The notes: generated by a model from the letters alone, not told the origin. A stretch of DNA of 64,000 bases from Schistosoma mansoni (GCF_000237925.1 NC_031495.1:23702872-23766871), one strand, 5' to 3'. Shown: positions 53,501 to 63,619, numbered from the stretch's first letter. Translations and numbers: made by a program.

Positions 53501-56500
53501 TCATCTTCTTCGGTGCTATAAGCACTGTTTCACAGTAATTTTTGGCTCCAAATTTTTCTCATTGAATTTAAATAGACATCTGTTGTTGATAAGTATATGC
53601 TACAGTTTATCTGACTCGATGTCAGTTGTATCGTCAGAACAAACTCTCCTAGTAGCCGAGCAAAAGGAGTGAATTAGGTTTCTCTGTTGGTTCAATGTGA
53701 TCTAAATTTGAAAATTCTTATACTAGCCATTCCAGGTTAGCTTTTTATATGTTAATCCCTATGAAAAACGATCTGGTCTCTTTTTCAAGGAGACATCTAA
53801 GAAGTGGAATTCGGAATCAGACTCTGATTTCATTATAAGTCTAATTCTTCGACGACAGCTGTTTGCCAGAATACCGCCGAGATCGATATGTCCATCACAA
53901 ATAGTGATAGCATCATATTGGTATCTCTTGCATAGATGACAGCTACCAATTATTGGTCAAAGTACAGTGTTTTTCAAGTTTTACAATCAAACAGTCAGCT
54001 AAAATTGGATCGTGTGGTGACCCTTTTGCTACACCGTTGGCTTGAATATGTAACTCATTACACAATGAAAACCGGACATTGAAAGTGCATCAAAGCAAAA
54101 ATTATTTTGGATAATGTAATGGAACACCTACATTATGTTTGTTGTTTACAACATGATCGAAAGGCAGGCAGATTGTTTGGAAAGAGTACCATTAGTAAAT
54201 AAAGTGATAGCATCCATTAGAATTATCTTCTTTCCGTCTACGCTGGCATCGGATTATAAATCAACAAAATCAAATGAATAGGTAGTGGTGTTTCTAATGA
54301 GTTAATTTTTGGCTGGCCGAAGAATTTCAAAAATTCACTTACCAATAGTATTTTCTGGAGTGTTATTCACATACAACTAAACGCCTGAAGGAATATTTTT
54401 CTTGTGTACTTCATGGAGACCATAAAACCGTGGAATAACGGATCAAGTTGATCAAAGTTGCCCATAGAGGTCTCCACCAAAAACTGGTTCATCTTCTATC
54501 TTCGAAAATATCTTTACTCATTTCTACTCACTTTGTTCTGTATCGTTTTTCTAAGATTTTGCTTAAAAATTCTGCTGCTATGAAACAGAATGAAATATAA
54601 ACTTGAAAAATAGTCCTTTCAATTCACGGTAACAATCCCGATGCTTTTATCCAGCGGACAGAATCTTTGTTTTTAAATTGATCAAGCAGTTGGGATTTAT
54701 TCTTGTTAGAAAGCTGTCATATAGTTGTTAACTTTGTACTGGTATGTCGACTGCAACAATTTACAGTGATTGTTTTAAGTTGCTTATATAATTTTTCGGG
54801 AACATGGATAAGTTCGTTTGTCTGAAAGATCAGGCTTTTAAACATAATTTTAGTGCCAAGTTTACTGGCATTTGTGGAGTTTCAAACTTAGTGAAAAAAG
54901 CTGGTAATTGATAAATGTTTAGAACCTGAAAAAGTATTTCTCAATATTTCTGGATAGGAACTGTGCACCTCTGTTGGTCTCGAACTTTTCATCAACTGTA
55001 TTCTCATGTCTTTTAAGAGTTTTCATTTTTGGTACGGTATCTATGCATTCTTTAAACCCATCACGCTCATTTTCTGTTGATTCATATAACAGACGTGTTC
55101 GTATTCAAATATTGTGTTTGATTTCTGATAATCCTGACCTTATTCTATCTATGTAAATAAATGAGAAAGATAACTTTGAGATATATAGCTAAGACAAAGT
55201 GACTTACAGTGGGACTTATCTTCACAGCTTATCAAAAATGTGATTCAGGCTGGACAAAAAATCGCAGAAACCTAATACTTCTTATTGACACTTGATCCTT
55301 GTTTGTCTTTAAATAAAAGAAGAAAATTGCTGTCACTGGAGAAGAATAGACTGACAACTGATTTAGTGATTCTCTCATTTACTAAAAACTTACAACTGTT
55401 AAAGCACCAAACAGAAAAAAACATATTTACCTCGAAATATTCAACTCTTCAAAATTCGTTTATCATTCTTATCAACAATTAAGGCAAATCAAAGAGTTTC
55501 ACATGAACAGAAATATCTTCGAGATATTTTTTGTATCGTTTTCATTGCTTATTAGTATGATACTATTCAACTTTTATGGGAATATATAGAGTATTAAAAT
55601 GTGATCAGACCTAATTCCCATATTCGTAATCTTTCAAGAAGTTTGGCGCACTTCATAAATAATTTATGTAAGCAAGTGAACATAATACGAACAACAAGGG
55701 AATTTATAAGGTTCAAAAAGAGATCTGTCAAATAAACGCAATTGACATGCTTTGTACTACATCATAATTCACCATTAATTTGGTTGAACAACTAAAGGCA
55801 GTTTACGTTTCGAAATATCCGGTTTGCCCTGATAGGCTTCTTTAATTGACTTATTCTAGCTGTCCGTCTTTATTCATTGCTCAGGTGATATTCGCTCACG
55901 ATGAAATTTTTTATAAGCAAATGGATTTTCCACATCTGATATTTCCAAGTATTCTTTTTTTCAACTTTCCACCCGGAAATTATTCTTTATGGAAACTGGT
56001 GTTGATTAGATTTCCAATATCTTTAGATGCAGGGAAACAAAGACTGATTTTTAATTTCAAGCCAGGAACTGTGAATACTAATTATCTTTTGTAAGTAGTA
56101 AAAAGGTTAACAGCTACTCATTTCACCTGTTGTTTATCGTGTGTTTATTTAACACAATTGTTATTCAAACAGAAGTTGAAAAGCTACTGTGTGACTGAAA
56201 ATTTGTTATACTTTTATTAGTATTGTATTAAAAAGGTTTTTCATTACAATACTAACTTAAATAGTTTACGAAACTTATATATTTTTATCATGATAATATA
56301 GGTTTTGTTGAATAAACAAAATGTTTAACCTTCGGCGATAATTTAATGTAGGCCTATTCCAATAAACAGCTTAAGTTTACTTATTTATCTATAAATATTA
56401 ATTACTAACTCCAGTCAACAATACAATAGTCCTAAAAATGTATTAGGGGATTTTCATGGGATTCAGAGAATAGGCCACGTCTCCTGGTTAAAACATGTTT

Positions 56501-59500
56501 TGCCTTTGAAATACAAAGACGTTCTTGATCATTCAGTTTTCTGTTCGACTGAGTAGTTATTTATTTGAAAGCTAGCGATTAATGTACAATGCATTTAAAT
56601 AAGGCTACAAATATACAAGTATGGTTGCAGTTTATTGTTAGGACAAAAAAAAACATCTATTTGAGATAATGGAGATTTGTATCTCAAGTGGGTGATTTCG
56701 GTAGAGTTTTGTTCTCTGAGTTGGGTGGTTTGGTTGTGAAGCTTACATCGTTCTTCTGAACAACATCATCAGCACAAACTTCTGGTAGAAGTGAAGTGTT
56801 CAAGTGCACTGTAGTCACTGCTCCTTACTGCCTCCTGATTTCGAACACCGTTGGGATTTATATAATAACGGTTATCAAGGCAATCAATTTACTATTTTAA
56901 GCCATTACAAAGTTGATTGAGTAGTCGTTCTTCTGAAAGATATTCAACTATGAAAGATATTTTTCTTGATATATTCGCACCGCAAGCATTTTGCAGTGTG
57001 TCCTCCTCCTCTTGGATGAGGTTTGTACACAGTTGATTTTGTGAGTTCTTGGGTTGTTGCTAATGTAATTGAGAATTTGATATATGTGGATCAGGTTTAA
57101 ATGTACTTGAATCCCCAGGTTTACATATTGTTTCTAGTATTAATTGCATCCACCATCGTTCTCCACCATTTAAAAATTATATGAGCGAAGCACGCTTCTC
57201 ATTGTTCGAAAATGGGAAAATCTCGCCAAACAGCAGGGTTCCACTCAAAAACAGCTGTTTTCTCCACGTATGTCTTTGTTGGCATGTTCTGCCAACAAGT
57301 GTAACATATAGACCTCCAATCAACTATTCAACGGGATGGATAATAGCTGAGCAACATGGAAGACAATTGGTACACCTAATGATAACTGACGCACACTACA
57401 GAATCTAGAAACACAACACGTCATGAATGACCAAAAAGAGAATCTAGAGAGGATATTCACACCAAAACATTTGGCAATCGTGACAGCAGCCACAAAGATA
57501 TCATGTAGACGATACAGAGAACAAAGAAGAAACGCCATCAAGAAAAAATTAATCGAGATTTCAAAACCACTCACGGAAGAAGACACAAACAACTGCGTGG
57601 TCATCTTGCCAAAGCAAGCTCAGACAAACATAGAACACGTACTATGAAAAGGAGTAAGCTACAATACCAGTGACGCCTAAGAACTAGAGCTCTTCGCCGC
57701 ATTAGTAATCACTCAAAACTCCCTGAATATGTGAAGAAACTCAACAGGAAATAAGACAAACCATAGTACCACTGACTCGACGGAACAATAACAACACCCA
57801 ACTAACTTCACAAGATCAAAAAGCCTTGAAGAAACTGAGAACTAGGGAAGATATCGTCACAGTCCCAACGGACAAAGGACACACTACAGCGATTATTGGC
57901 AAGGAAGAATATATCAGGAACTACTTTAGGATAAAGGCGTATATAAATCGATGGACACAAATCCAGTCAAAAGGCTATACAACCGAATCTCGAGGGCTTT
58001 GAACAAGCCCGTAAAAGCAGGACGAATATTGAAGCATGATCAGTAGCAAATGAAATTCAATGGACCAGTACTCTCCTGATTCTACGGTAAGCCAGAAACA
58101 CTCAAACTGAACACCACACTACGTCCAATTGTAGCACTCCCTGGAATCCCAACATATAAATTGTTGGGAGCAATTTCGCGAATATTGAAACATTTAGTTG
58201 ATTCCATCCATCAAATCTCCAATACAATTCCTGGATAAGATTAAGGAGATCCAAATTAACAACGACGAACTGATGGTATCCTTTGATGTAACAGCCTAAT
58301 TTCCCTCAGTTGTACCAAGCTCAGCAAAGGAAACTGTATACGTGCTTCTCTTCTACGATATATATTTCACAAAGAACACAAAGCTTCAAAGTCACAAATT
58401 ACTTATTGATTATTGCTTAACAACATAGTGTCAATTCAACAACAATATCTACGAACGAATGAAAGTAATGCAAATGAGAATACCGATATCAGGACTTATT
58501 GCAGAAGCTGTGATACAGAGACTAGAAACCTTGATCTTACCAGTGATCCAGCCGAATATTTAAATGAGTTATGTGGACGACACATTTGTCATCGTTATAA
58601 AAGATGAGCTGGAAACCACCACAAGTCTGATCAACAACGTCTTCGATAACATAGTGTTCATAACGGAAGAAAGGTCAAACAACAAACTATCATTTTTGAA
58701 TGTACTAATCACCAGAAACGACACAGGAAAGCTGGAGATTCGAATGTATCTCAAGCCAACCCACACAGATCAAATTCTCAGTTACGATGGCAACAACCCA
58801 AGAACTCATATAATCAACTGCGTACAAACCCCTTCATCTTCTTCCGCACGAACATCAATTAGCGGTCAATCGTTATGACATATCCTCGCTTATATCAATC
58901 CATGTAGACAGCTGTGAACACACATCCGACTGGAAAAAAGTTGAGATCTTGAATAGAAGGAATTCTAAAAACACTAGAGAATTGTTAGAGGCTGGGCGCT
59001 CAGGTTTATCAGTAATCAATAAACACATTGAAATCGACCTAATCTACCAACTAATCAGAAAAATCATGGACAAAATATTGAACCGATAATCAAATCATTG
59101 AGAGATACATTCAAAATAAAGAAGTAAACAATGACAGTTAAGGGTCAACAAAACCCAATCGAGATCGAGGTCTACAGGACAAGCTGTAAGTTATGTTTGG
59201 AGGAATTCGAACACTTCACTTCTACCAGAAGTTTGTGCTGATGATGTTCAGATGAACGATGTAAGCTTCACAACCAAACCATCCAACTCAAAGAACAAAA
59301 CTCCACCAAAACTTTGTCTACTCCACTTTTATCTTTTGTTGAGTGGTTTCTGACTAGAAGTTACGTATTTTATGTAATAAGTTGAGAACATAAATACTCA
59401 TGCACTTTTCTAGTAAGTAGCAGTCACCAGTTTACAAAATAAAATATTTTCATGTTTTATCACTCATATCAGTTTGATGAGTTCAGTTAGTTATATTAAC

Positions 59501-61816
59501 TATAATCTCTTTAATTTTAATTCAGCTGAAAGAAATTCGATCTTTAGCAATGATTCGGAACTAGCAGCACATAGTAGTCAGTCCACATTGAATAGTACCA
59601 GAAGTTCTCTCCATTCAAGTACTCATCACAGCAGTTCATTTCATATTCCTTATCGAAATTCCAAGTTAACATGGCTGTTAAGAGATTCTTTGGGCGGAAA
59701 TGCGCATACCACAATGATAGCAAGTAAATAAGCTATAAATGTAATTTTTGTTGTTCTGATTTTAAAATGCTTGACGATATCAGTTTTTGTATAACCATGC
59801 AAATCAGCTTCATGTAAGTTTCTAATGAATAATATAATGGATCAGTAAAATAAGCGGATAACATTTCTAACCACTTTATTTGATTATTAATTTAGAATTT
59901 CATGATAAAAATAAGGTTTTATCACATAAACGGAAAGTATATGAATAAAAAACTATTCTAACCAATAATAATCAACAATAATAAAACAGGTCAGCAGTAG
60001 ATAGAAATGCAATGGAATAAAACATACTATTTTCCAAAGCTGTGTAGTAAGAATGAGTCTATTGATTTATTTTAACTTACTGCAAGGAAGTGCATTACTT
60101 CTTCCTGTACAGAAGTTATAAAAACAATTATAGGTTTGAAAAAATATTTTAAGTCCTTTACTTAAGTTGTTTCATTTACAAAAGCACTTAAGATGTCATT
60201 TATGTCATCTCAATCATGATTAAAATCATTTTAATTCGAGAATATTTAATTTTAAATTTTACGGTAGGCCTTCATTGTACTGATGTGTTTACATAAATTA
60301 TTTAATTAGGGTTGAAGAAGAAACGAATAGATCTACTAGCGATACTGCTCAACCCCTTAAGTACAAACACACAGTTTCTTTGACCTCCCTAAAAATTTCT
60401 GATAATAATAACCCTGTTTCAACAAATTCGTTTATGTCAAGGAAAATCTTAAACTTTTTCCAACAGCATTAATCTTTTGAAAAATCGAATAAAAAACGTT
60501 TCACTACTTATAGTGAAAAGTCTTCGTTAGAGTTGGAGATGGAATAAAGGTAGGCAAATATAAGGCAATAAATATAGGAGAATTTCAAAAATCATTGATT
60601 AGGCTGATTATCTGTACGGTAAGTATATGAATGTTGTAGAAGTGAAAACTGAGAAATATATGGCACCAGGTAATTAAAACTTTGAATTTGTAGTCACACT
60701 GTTTGTAATATTTGTTACAAGGAAGATAAACTATCAAAGTTAAAAGTTCAGGGTTAAGTTAAATGGAAAGGAAAAGAAATTTTAAGTGAGGGAATAAATT
60801 TCTATGTTTCACAATCAGACATTAGGGAAAATGCCACTAACTCAATACAAAATTAATGCCAGATTTAGATTCATTTCATATTTTTTGTTTAAATCTCTCC
60901 ATTGATGTTTAGGACTGCAACTGATCAGTCTCTTATTAACATATGTACATCCTGTGCGGATTGCCTGGATCAGTTACAGCCCTAAACATCAATGGGAAGA
61001 TTCAAACGAACAATATAAGCTAGTGGTTATCATTACTCAGTAGCTAAGTGGATAACGTGGTAACGTTTGAGGTAGAAGATACTGGGTTCGAATCCCGGGA
61101 TAGACATTGACCCCGGTACATCCATGCCCGACTGGCATGTCCCAAATATGACGGAACGTGCGCTCTAGATTCCAATGCTGGTCTCCATCCATCTTTGTTT
61201 TTAATAACAGGGTTTTTTTTAATTGATGGATTTACTTTTATTCTTTTGATGGCTTTGAGAGACTCAGTATCCTTTATAAATCATTTGCTTATTGATTATC
61301 CAATATTAGCGTTATGTTCACAATTACCCAGATGATGTGAAAGATGACTCTCACTCCCTTTCCATTAATGTATCTACATCATCACAGACACAGAAACTAG
61401 TAGAGATAAAAAAACTACTAACTAATTAACTTCTAGCCATTTCAACATTTATACAATCTGTCCACAAATAAGAAGCGCTTCAATCAAAGCTTTTTGTAGG
61501 GTTATCAACACATGTCCTTTTGATAAATCAACTTTAAAATCGCTCATTAATATTATCTTAATTACTACAATCCAGAATGTATAATATATAATTCATTCCA
61601 TTACCCACTAAGTTTAGCTATACCTTACAATCTATAAACTATAAACTAAAAATTTATTGAACTTCGAAGAATACGATTTTTTAATTGTTTTTTAATGGTT
61701 TATTTCACTTCTTGACAGCTATATCACCCTCTTACAAATATTACAACGAAACGTTGAATACTCTACGTTATGCTCAACAAGCCAAGTTGATCAAAAATGT
61801 ACCCAAAGTGAATGAG
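29480..61816 (+). CDS. Kinesin-3-type motor protein, motor domain exons
   Basis: ATP-driven microtubule motor. Exons: 29480-29586 (tentative first), 30679-30862, 31542-31642, 34809-34841, 48477-48583, 48990-49059, 50581-50653, 51733-51800, 52816-52913, 59526-59723 and 61719-61816. Motifs in order: P-loop [52 protein letters not shown], switch I SSRSH, switch [44 protein letters not shown] and [16 protein letters not shown]-x-x-GPYVEG is typical of kinesin-3, and the order fits KIF16B/STARD9-like members. All junctions from 48477 on are in phase. Phase shows missing coding pieces between 30862 and 31542 (a short exon, length 1 mod 3) and between 34841 and 48477 (2 mod 3). The loop before IPYR is longer than usual and Ser-rich. 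The neck, FHA and tail lie beyond the window. Confidence 0.88.
30679..30862 (+). CDS. Kinesin exon: beta-1/alpha-1 region
   Basis: After TTTTTAG; ends TCG|GTAAGT. Reads [15 protein letters not shown], then [12 protein letters not shown], the place of F-x-F-D-x-V-F in kinesins. Ends in phase 0, but the P-loop exon starts in phase 1. Confidence 0.8.
31542..31642 (+). CDS. Kinesin exon: P-loop
   Basis: Encodes [19 protein letters not shown], then [14 protein letters not shown], the nucleotide-binding loop. Walker A residues G-T-G-K-T are all kept. Phase 1 at its start, phase 0 at its end. Confidence 0.95.
31643..34808 (+). other. Kinesin intron with a LINE 5'-end fragment
   Basis: Mostly AT-rich; contains the 32755-32955 repeat fragment. 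No other coding signal. Confidence 0.6.
32755..32955 (+). repeat. 5'-end-only fragment of an RTE-type LINE
   Basis: GGGGTTACTGCCGATCACAA, GGATAAAGGAGGAGGG and AAAAACGCTAACCAG are the 5' untranslated block also present, inverted, at 17870-18130. No downstream coding or 3' tail follows. Confidence 0.7.
34809..34841 (+). CDS. Kinesin 33-nt micro-exon
   Basis: Encodes only [11 protein letters not shown], phase 0 on both sides, between a CTTGAAG acceptor and GTAAGT. The motif is the conserved G-[LI]-IPR start of alpha-2. Introns of 3.2 and 13.6 kb flank it. Confidence 0.85.
43933..43972. repeat. Short TAGATAA-type tandem array
   Basis: Imperfect repeats of ATAGATAA / ATAGATAAT. Confidence 0.6.
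46277..46301. repeat. (AT)n microsatellite
   Basis: Alternating AT run immediately left of the 182-nt duplicated segment. Confidence 0.85.
46309..46490. repeat. 182-nt segment repeated across the gap, copy 1
   Basis: Identical, as far as I can read, to 47558-47739. Includes the first ten bases of a PLE terminal unit (TAATGGAGTT) at its right end and then diverges. Confidence 0.9.
46491..46875 (+). repeat. Retroelement 3' end with (ATT)n tail
   Basis: Untranslated-looking sequence ending CATGTAACAATCTGTTATTT, AATAAATT and about nine ATT units (46847-46875). This tail form suits a CR1/SR1-type LINE 3' end, but no coding part is left, so the family is not certain. Confidence 0.5.
47142..47557. 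other. Assembly gap (N run)
   Basis: 416 unknown bases. Apparent open frames across it are not real. The right edge is the exact start of the second copy of the 182-nt repeat. Confidence 1.
47558..47739. repeat. 182-nt segment repeated across the gap, copy 2
   Basis: Begins at the first known base after the gap. See 46309-46490. Confidence 0.9.
47730..47930. mobile_element. Inverted pair of Penelope terminal units
   Basis: A - oriented unit (about 47738-47815, with TCATCAG and the reverse of CTTCTACCAGGAG) is followed directly by a + oriented unit (about 47828-47930) ending in GAGCTACAAATTTTCTCC. The 16-nt direct repeat AATATCTCTAACATTT at 47714-47729 and 47931-47946 is a target duplication. 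Neither hammerhead is intact: the - one has an extra TGA between stem II and GAAA, and the + one lacks CTGATGA. Confidence 0.75.
48477..48583 (+). CDS. Kinesin exon: EIYNE and EHP motifs
   Basis: [13 protein letters not shown] and [15 protein letters not shown]. After AATTTAG; ends G|GTAATG. Needs two nucleotides from an upstream exon not found, probably AG. Confidence 0.93.
48990..49059 (+). CDS. Kinesin exon: loop before switch I
   Basis: [18 protein letters not shown], then KSIKNR. Phase 1 in, phase 2 out; in frame with both neighbours. Confidence 0.92.
49361..49500 (-). repeat. SINE with inverted end and dead hammerhead
   Basis: Left end (49361-49412) matches the arm at 11330-11385. On - it has GCACTG (49459-49464), CTAAGGA in place of CTGANGA, GTCCCACAATAGGAC, AAAA in place of GAAA, the self-complementary TGGCCA and CAGTGC (49419-49424). 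Stem I and stem III still pair, but two invariant G bases are A, so cleavage is not expected. The tRNA-like head is missing. Confidence 0.7.
50070..50125 (+). repeat. Decayed Penelope terminal-unit tail
   Basis: TTTGAGCTCAAGGAATGAAA and CTCCACCTAAAAC resemble the PLE terminal unit with the middle missing. Confidence 0.4.
50581..50653 (+). CDS. Kinesin exon: switch I
   Basis: [20 protein letters not shown], with the invariant SSRSH. The usual N-x-x-SSRSH is H-E-K-SSRSH here. Confidence 0.95.
51733..51800 (+). CDS. Kinesin exon: switch II start
   Basis: [10 protein letters not shown], completed to DLAGSE by the next exon. Phase 0 in, phase 2 out. Confidence 0.95.
51801..52815 (+). other. Kinesin intron
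   Basis: GTAGGT to TTTAG. AT-rich; the open frame at 52486-52752 shows no domain. Confidence 0.6.
52816..52913 (+). CDS. Kinesin exon: relay helix
   Basis: SERVHSLN, then [19 protein letters not shown], the helix that follows switch II. Ends phase 1. Confidence 0.95.
53080..55500 (-). mobile_element. Penelope-like element with GIY-YIG, degenerate
   Basis: On -, from right to left: weak N-terminal part (55500-54500), RT blocks in the order [13 protein letters not shown] (near 54410), [10 protein letters not shown] for the S-F-D-V-x-x-LFT motif (near 54210), NGVAKGS[10 protein letters not shown] (near 54030), [10 protein letters not shown] for the R-Y-V-D-D box (near 53930) and [10 protein letters not shown] (near 53800), then the GIY-YIG endonuclease [10 protein letters not shown] (53327-53290). 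The catalytic box reads Y-D rather than D-D. Stops and frameshifts are many. It lies in a kinesin intron. Confidence 0.75.
53085..53327 (-). pseudogene. GIY-YIG endonuclease remnant of the PLE
   Basis: Open frame starting [15 protein letters not shown] with the Y-I-G-x-T-x-R signature. The companion G-V-Y strand (SVYLL) is found in another frame just upstream, so a frameshift separates the two halves. Confidence 0.65.
55501..56659 (+). other. Kinesin intron spacer between two PLEs
   Basis: AT-rich. The 55846-56094 open frame reads as chance sequence; no domain is seen. Confidence 0.45.
56660..59312 (+). mobile_element. Penelope-like element with inverted terminal units
   Basis: Left terminal unit (56660-56795) is in - orientation and the right one (59211-59312) in + orientation. 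Both carry TACCAGAAGTTTGTGCTGAT and the CTCA-x-AGAACAAAACTC block. Between them is a broken PLE polyprotein. Both units share the change GAAA to GTAA in the hammerhead core, so they come from one source copy. It lies in the 6.6-kb kinesin intron. Confidence 0.85.
57423..59090 (+). pseudogene. Penelope reverse transcriptase, broken
   Basis: N-terminal part 57423-57647 (basic). Then, in changing frames: [20 protein letters not shown] (near 57835-57900), LMVSFDVTA (near 58275), PISGLIAEA (near 58485), [12 protein letters not shown] (58564-58600, catalytic Y-V-D-D kept), [11 protein letters not shown] (near 58690), and the C-terminal [11 protein letters not shown] and [15 protein letters not shown] (58920-59060). 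The segment that should hold the GIY-YIG core is deleted between 58870 and 58910. Many stops; not functional. Confidence 0.8.
59526..59723 (+). CDS. Kinesin exon: Ser-rich loop and IPYRNSKLT
   Basis: A 40-residue Ser/Thr/His-rich insert ([14 protein letters not shown]) precedes [18 protein letters not shown]. Most kinesins have a much shorter loop here; KIF16B/STARD9 have a moderately extended one. Donor A|GTAAAT. Confidence 0.95.
59724..60888 (+). other. Kinesin intron, AT-rich
   Basis: GTAAAT donor at 59724. No coding signal seen. Confidence 0.55.
60889..61006. repeat. Foldback (long hairpin) repeat
   Basis: Arms 60889-60928 and 60965-61006 are inverted repeats of about 40 nt (CCATTGATGTTTAGGACTGC against the reverse of CAGCCCTAAACATCAATGGG) around a 36-nt loop. 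A single arm recurs beside the decayed SINE at 12676, so the hairpin seems to be the 5' part of the alpha-type SINE unit. Confidence 0.8.
61021..61202 (+). repeat. Alpha-type SINE with A and B boxes
   Basis: A box TAGCTAAGTGGATAACG (61041-61057) and B box GGTTCGAATCC (61085-61095), then the hammerhead half in decayed form: CTGGCAT for CTGANGA and GGAA for GAAA. It ends CCATCCATCTTTG. Cleavage is not expected. Confidence 0.75.
61203..61718 (+). other. Kinesin intron 3' part
   Basis: AT-rich, ending in a T-rich tract and CTTGACAG before the last exon. Nothing else seen. Confidence 0.55.
61719..61816 (+). CDS. Kinesin exon: end of motor domain
   Basis: [20 protein letters not shown], then [12 protein letters not shown], the standard last motor helix and the neck start. 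Phase 0 at its end, donor GTAAAT, with a LINE tail beginning 14 nt later. Confidence 0.95.
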
Positions 61817-62021
61817 GTAAATAACATGATTACTTACTTACTTTCTTACTTACTTACGTCTGTTACCCCTAATGAAGCATAGGCCGCCGAGCAGCATTCT
61901 ACAACCCACTCTGTCCTAGGCCTTTCTTTCTAATTATATCCAACTGTTGTTCATTCTTCTCATGTCTGTCTCCATTTCTCGGCGTAATGTGTTCTTCGAT
62001 CTTCCTCTTCTCCTTTGGTCT

Positions 62022-63083
62022 TCAGGATTTCGTGTGAGGGCTTGTATTGTGACGCAGTTGGGTGCATTCCTCAGTGTGTTTCCTATCCACTTCCAGTCTT
62101 TCTTCCTGATTTCTTACTTCGCTGGACTCTGGTTTGTTTTCTGGCTTGTTGCTGATAGTGTCTGGCCAACAGATTCGAAGTATTTTGCGCAGACAACTGG
62201 TAATAAACACTTGTATCTTCTGGACGATGACGTTCGTGGTTCTCCAGGTTTCCACCCCATACAGTAGAACTGTCTTGACATTTGTATTGAAAATTCCGAT
62301 CTTGGTGTTGGTTGACAGTTGTCTATAGCTCCAGATGTTCTTCAATCGTAGACATGCTGCCCTTACTTCGACGATCCGCGTTTTCACATATCCATAAGAT
62401 CCCCCGTGTTCATAAATGATGCTGCCCAGATAAGGAAAGGTTTTCACATCCTCAAAAGCTTCTCCGTCAAGTGTGATTCGATTGGTGCATGTGGTATTGT
62501 ATCGGAGAATCTTGCTTTTCTCTTTGTGTATATTGAAGCCTACTGCTGCTGAGGCTGCTGCTACACTGGTCGTCTTCTCCTTCGTTTGTTGTTGCGTGTG
62601 TGATAGAAGAACCAGATCATCTGTGAAGTCTAAATCGTCCAGCTGCAACCTACCTGTCAATTGTATTCCGTGCTCCCCTCTAAATGTTGACGTCTTCATA
62701 ATCCAGTCGATCTCCAGGAGAAAGAGAAAGGGTGAGAGTAAGCAACCTTTCCTAACACCGGTCTTTACTTCTGATGAGTCAGTGAGCTGTCGTCCGTACA
62801 CGATTTTGCATTTTAATCCATCATAGGAATTCCGTATGATATTGACTATCTTCTCAGGCACGCCGTAGTGTCGAAGAAGCCTCCATAGTGTTGTCCCGTC
62901 CACTCTATCAAATGCTTTCTCGTAGTCAATGAAGTTGATGTAGAGTGATGAATTCCATTCAGTTGATTGTTCCACAATAATCCGTAGAGTTGCGATTTGG
63001 TCTGTACACGATCTATCCTTACTAAATCCAGCCTGTTGATCTCGAAGTTGGGCGTCTACGGTGTCCTTAATCCTGTTCAACAA
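62022..63083 (-). pseudogene. LINE reverse transcriptase, long open piece
   Basis: 353 codons without a stop. RT blocks: RDQQAGFSKDRSCTDQIATL, YINFIDYEKAFDRVD, GVPEKIVNIIRNSYDG, KTGVRKGCLLSPFLF and DDLDFTDDLVLLSH (F-T-D-D in place of F-A-D-D, both Asp kept), then LDGEAFEDVKTFPYLGS and VKTVLLYGVETWRT. The C-terminal end is out of frame after about residue 330. A frameshift near 63090-63170 separates it from the upstream piece, which argues against a working copy. Confidence 0.82.
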
Positions 63084-63175
63084 TACCCTGTTGAAGACTT
63101 TTCCTGGTATTGAGAGAAGATTGATGCCTCTGTAGTTATCGCACTTGCTGATATCGCCTTTCTTTGGTATCTTGA

Positions 63176-63619
63176 TCAGAAGTCCTTCTTTCCAGTCTGT
63201 TGATACTTGTTCTTCATCCCAAATCTTGCTTTCAATACCTCTGCTGGAATGTTGTCTGGTCCTACTGCTTTGCCGCTCTTGAGTTGTCTAATGGTCATGC
63301 TGATCTCTTCAACCTTTGTTCGGCCAACATCAATCGAGAGGTCAGTGGGTGTTACTTCGATGTTGGGTGGTTTCAGTGGAGCTGGTCGATTCAAGAGTTC
63401 TTTGAAGTGTTCTACCCACTTGTTTCGTTGCTCTTCAATGTTGGTGATTATTTTGCTTTCCTTGCTTTTCACTGGTCGTCCTGGTTTACGGTAATTTCCA
63501 GCAAGTTTCGTTGTTGTATCATACAATTGTTTCATGTTCCCTTCACTGGCAGCCTTTTCTGTCGTCATTGCTAGATCTTCCACATATTTACGTTTGTCGG
63601 TTCTGATGCTCCTCTTCAC
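63176..63619 (-). pseudogene. LINE ORF piece upstream of the RT
   Basis: KLAGNYRKPGRPVKSKESK, WVEHFKELLNRPAPLKPPN and IRQLKSGKAVGPDNIPAEVL: the linker and first RT block of the same LINE. Same strand and order as the RT piece, with a frame change between. Confidence 0.8.

Noticed and set aside
61041-61095. tRNA gene from A and B boxes
   Set aside because: Same reason; it is the head of an alpha-type SINE.
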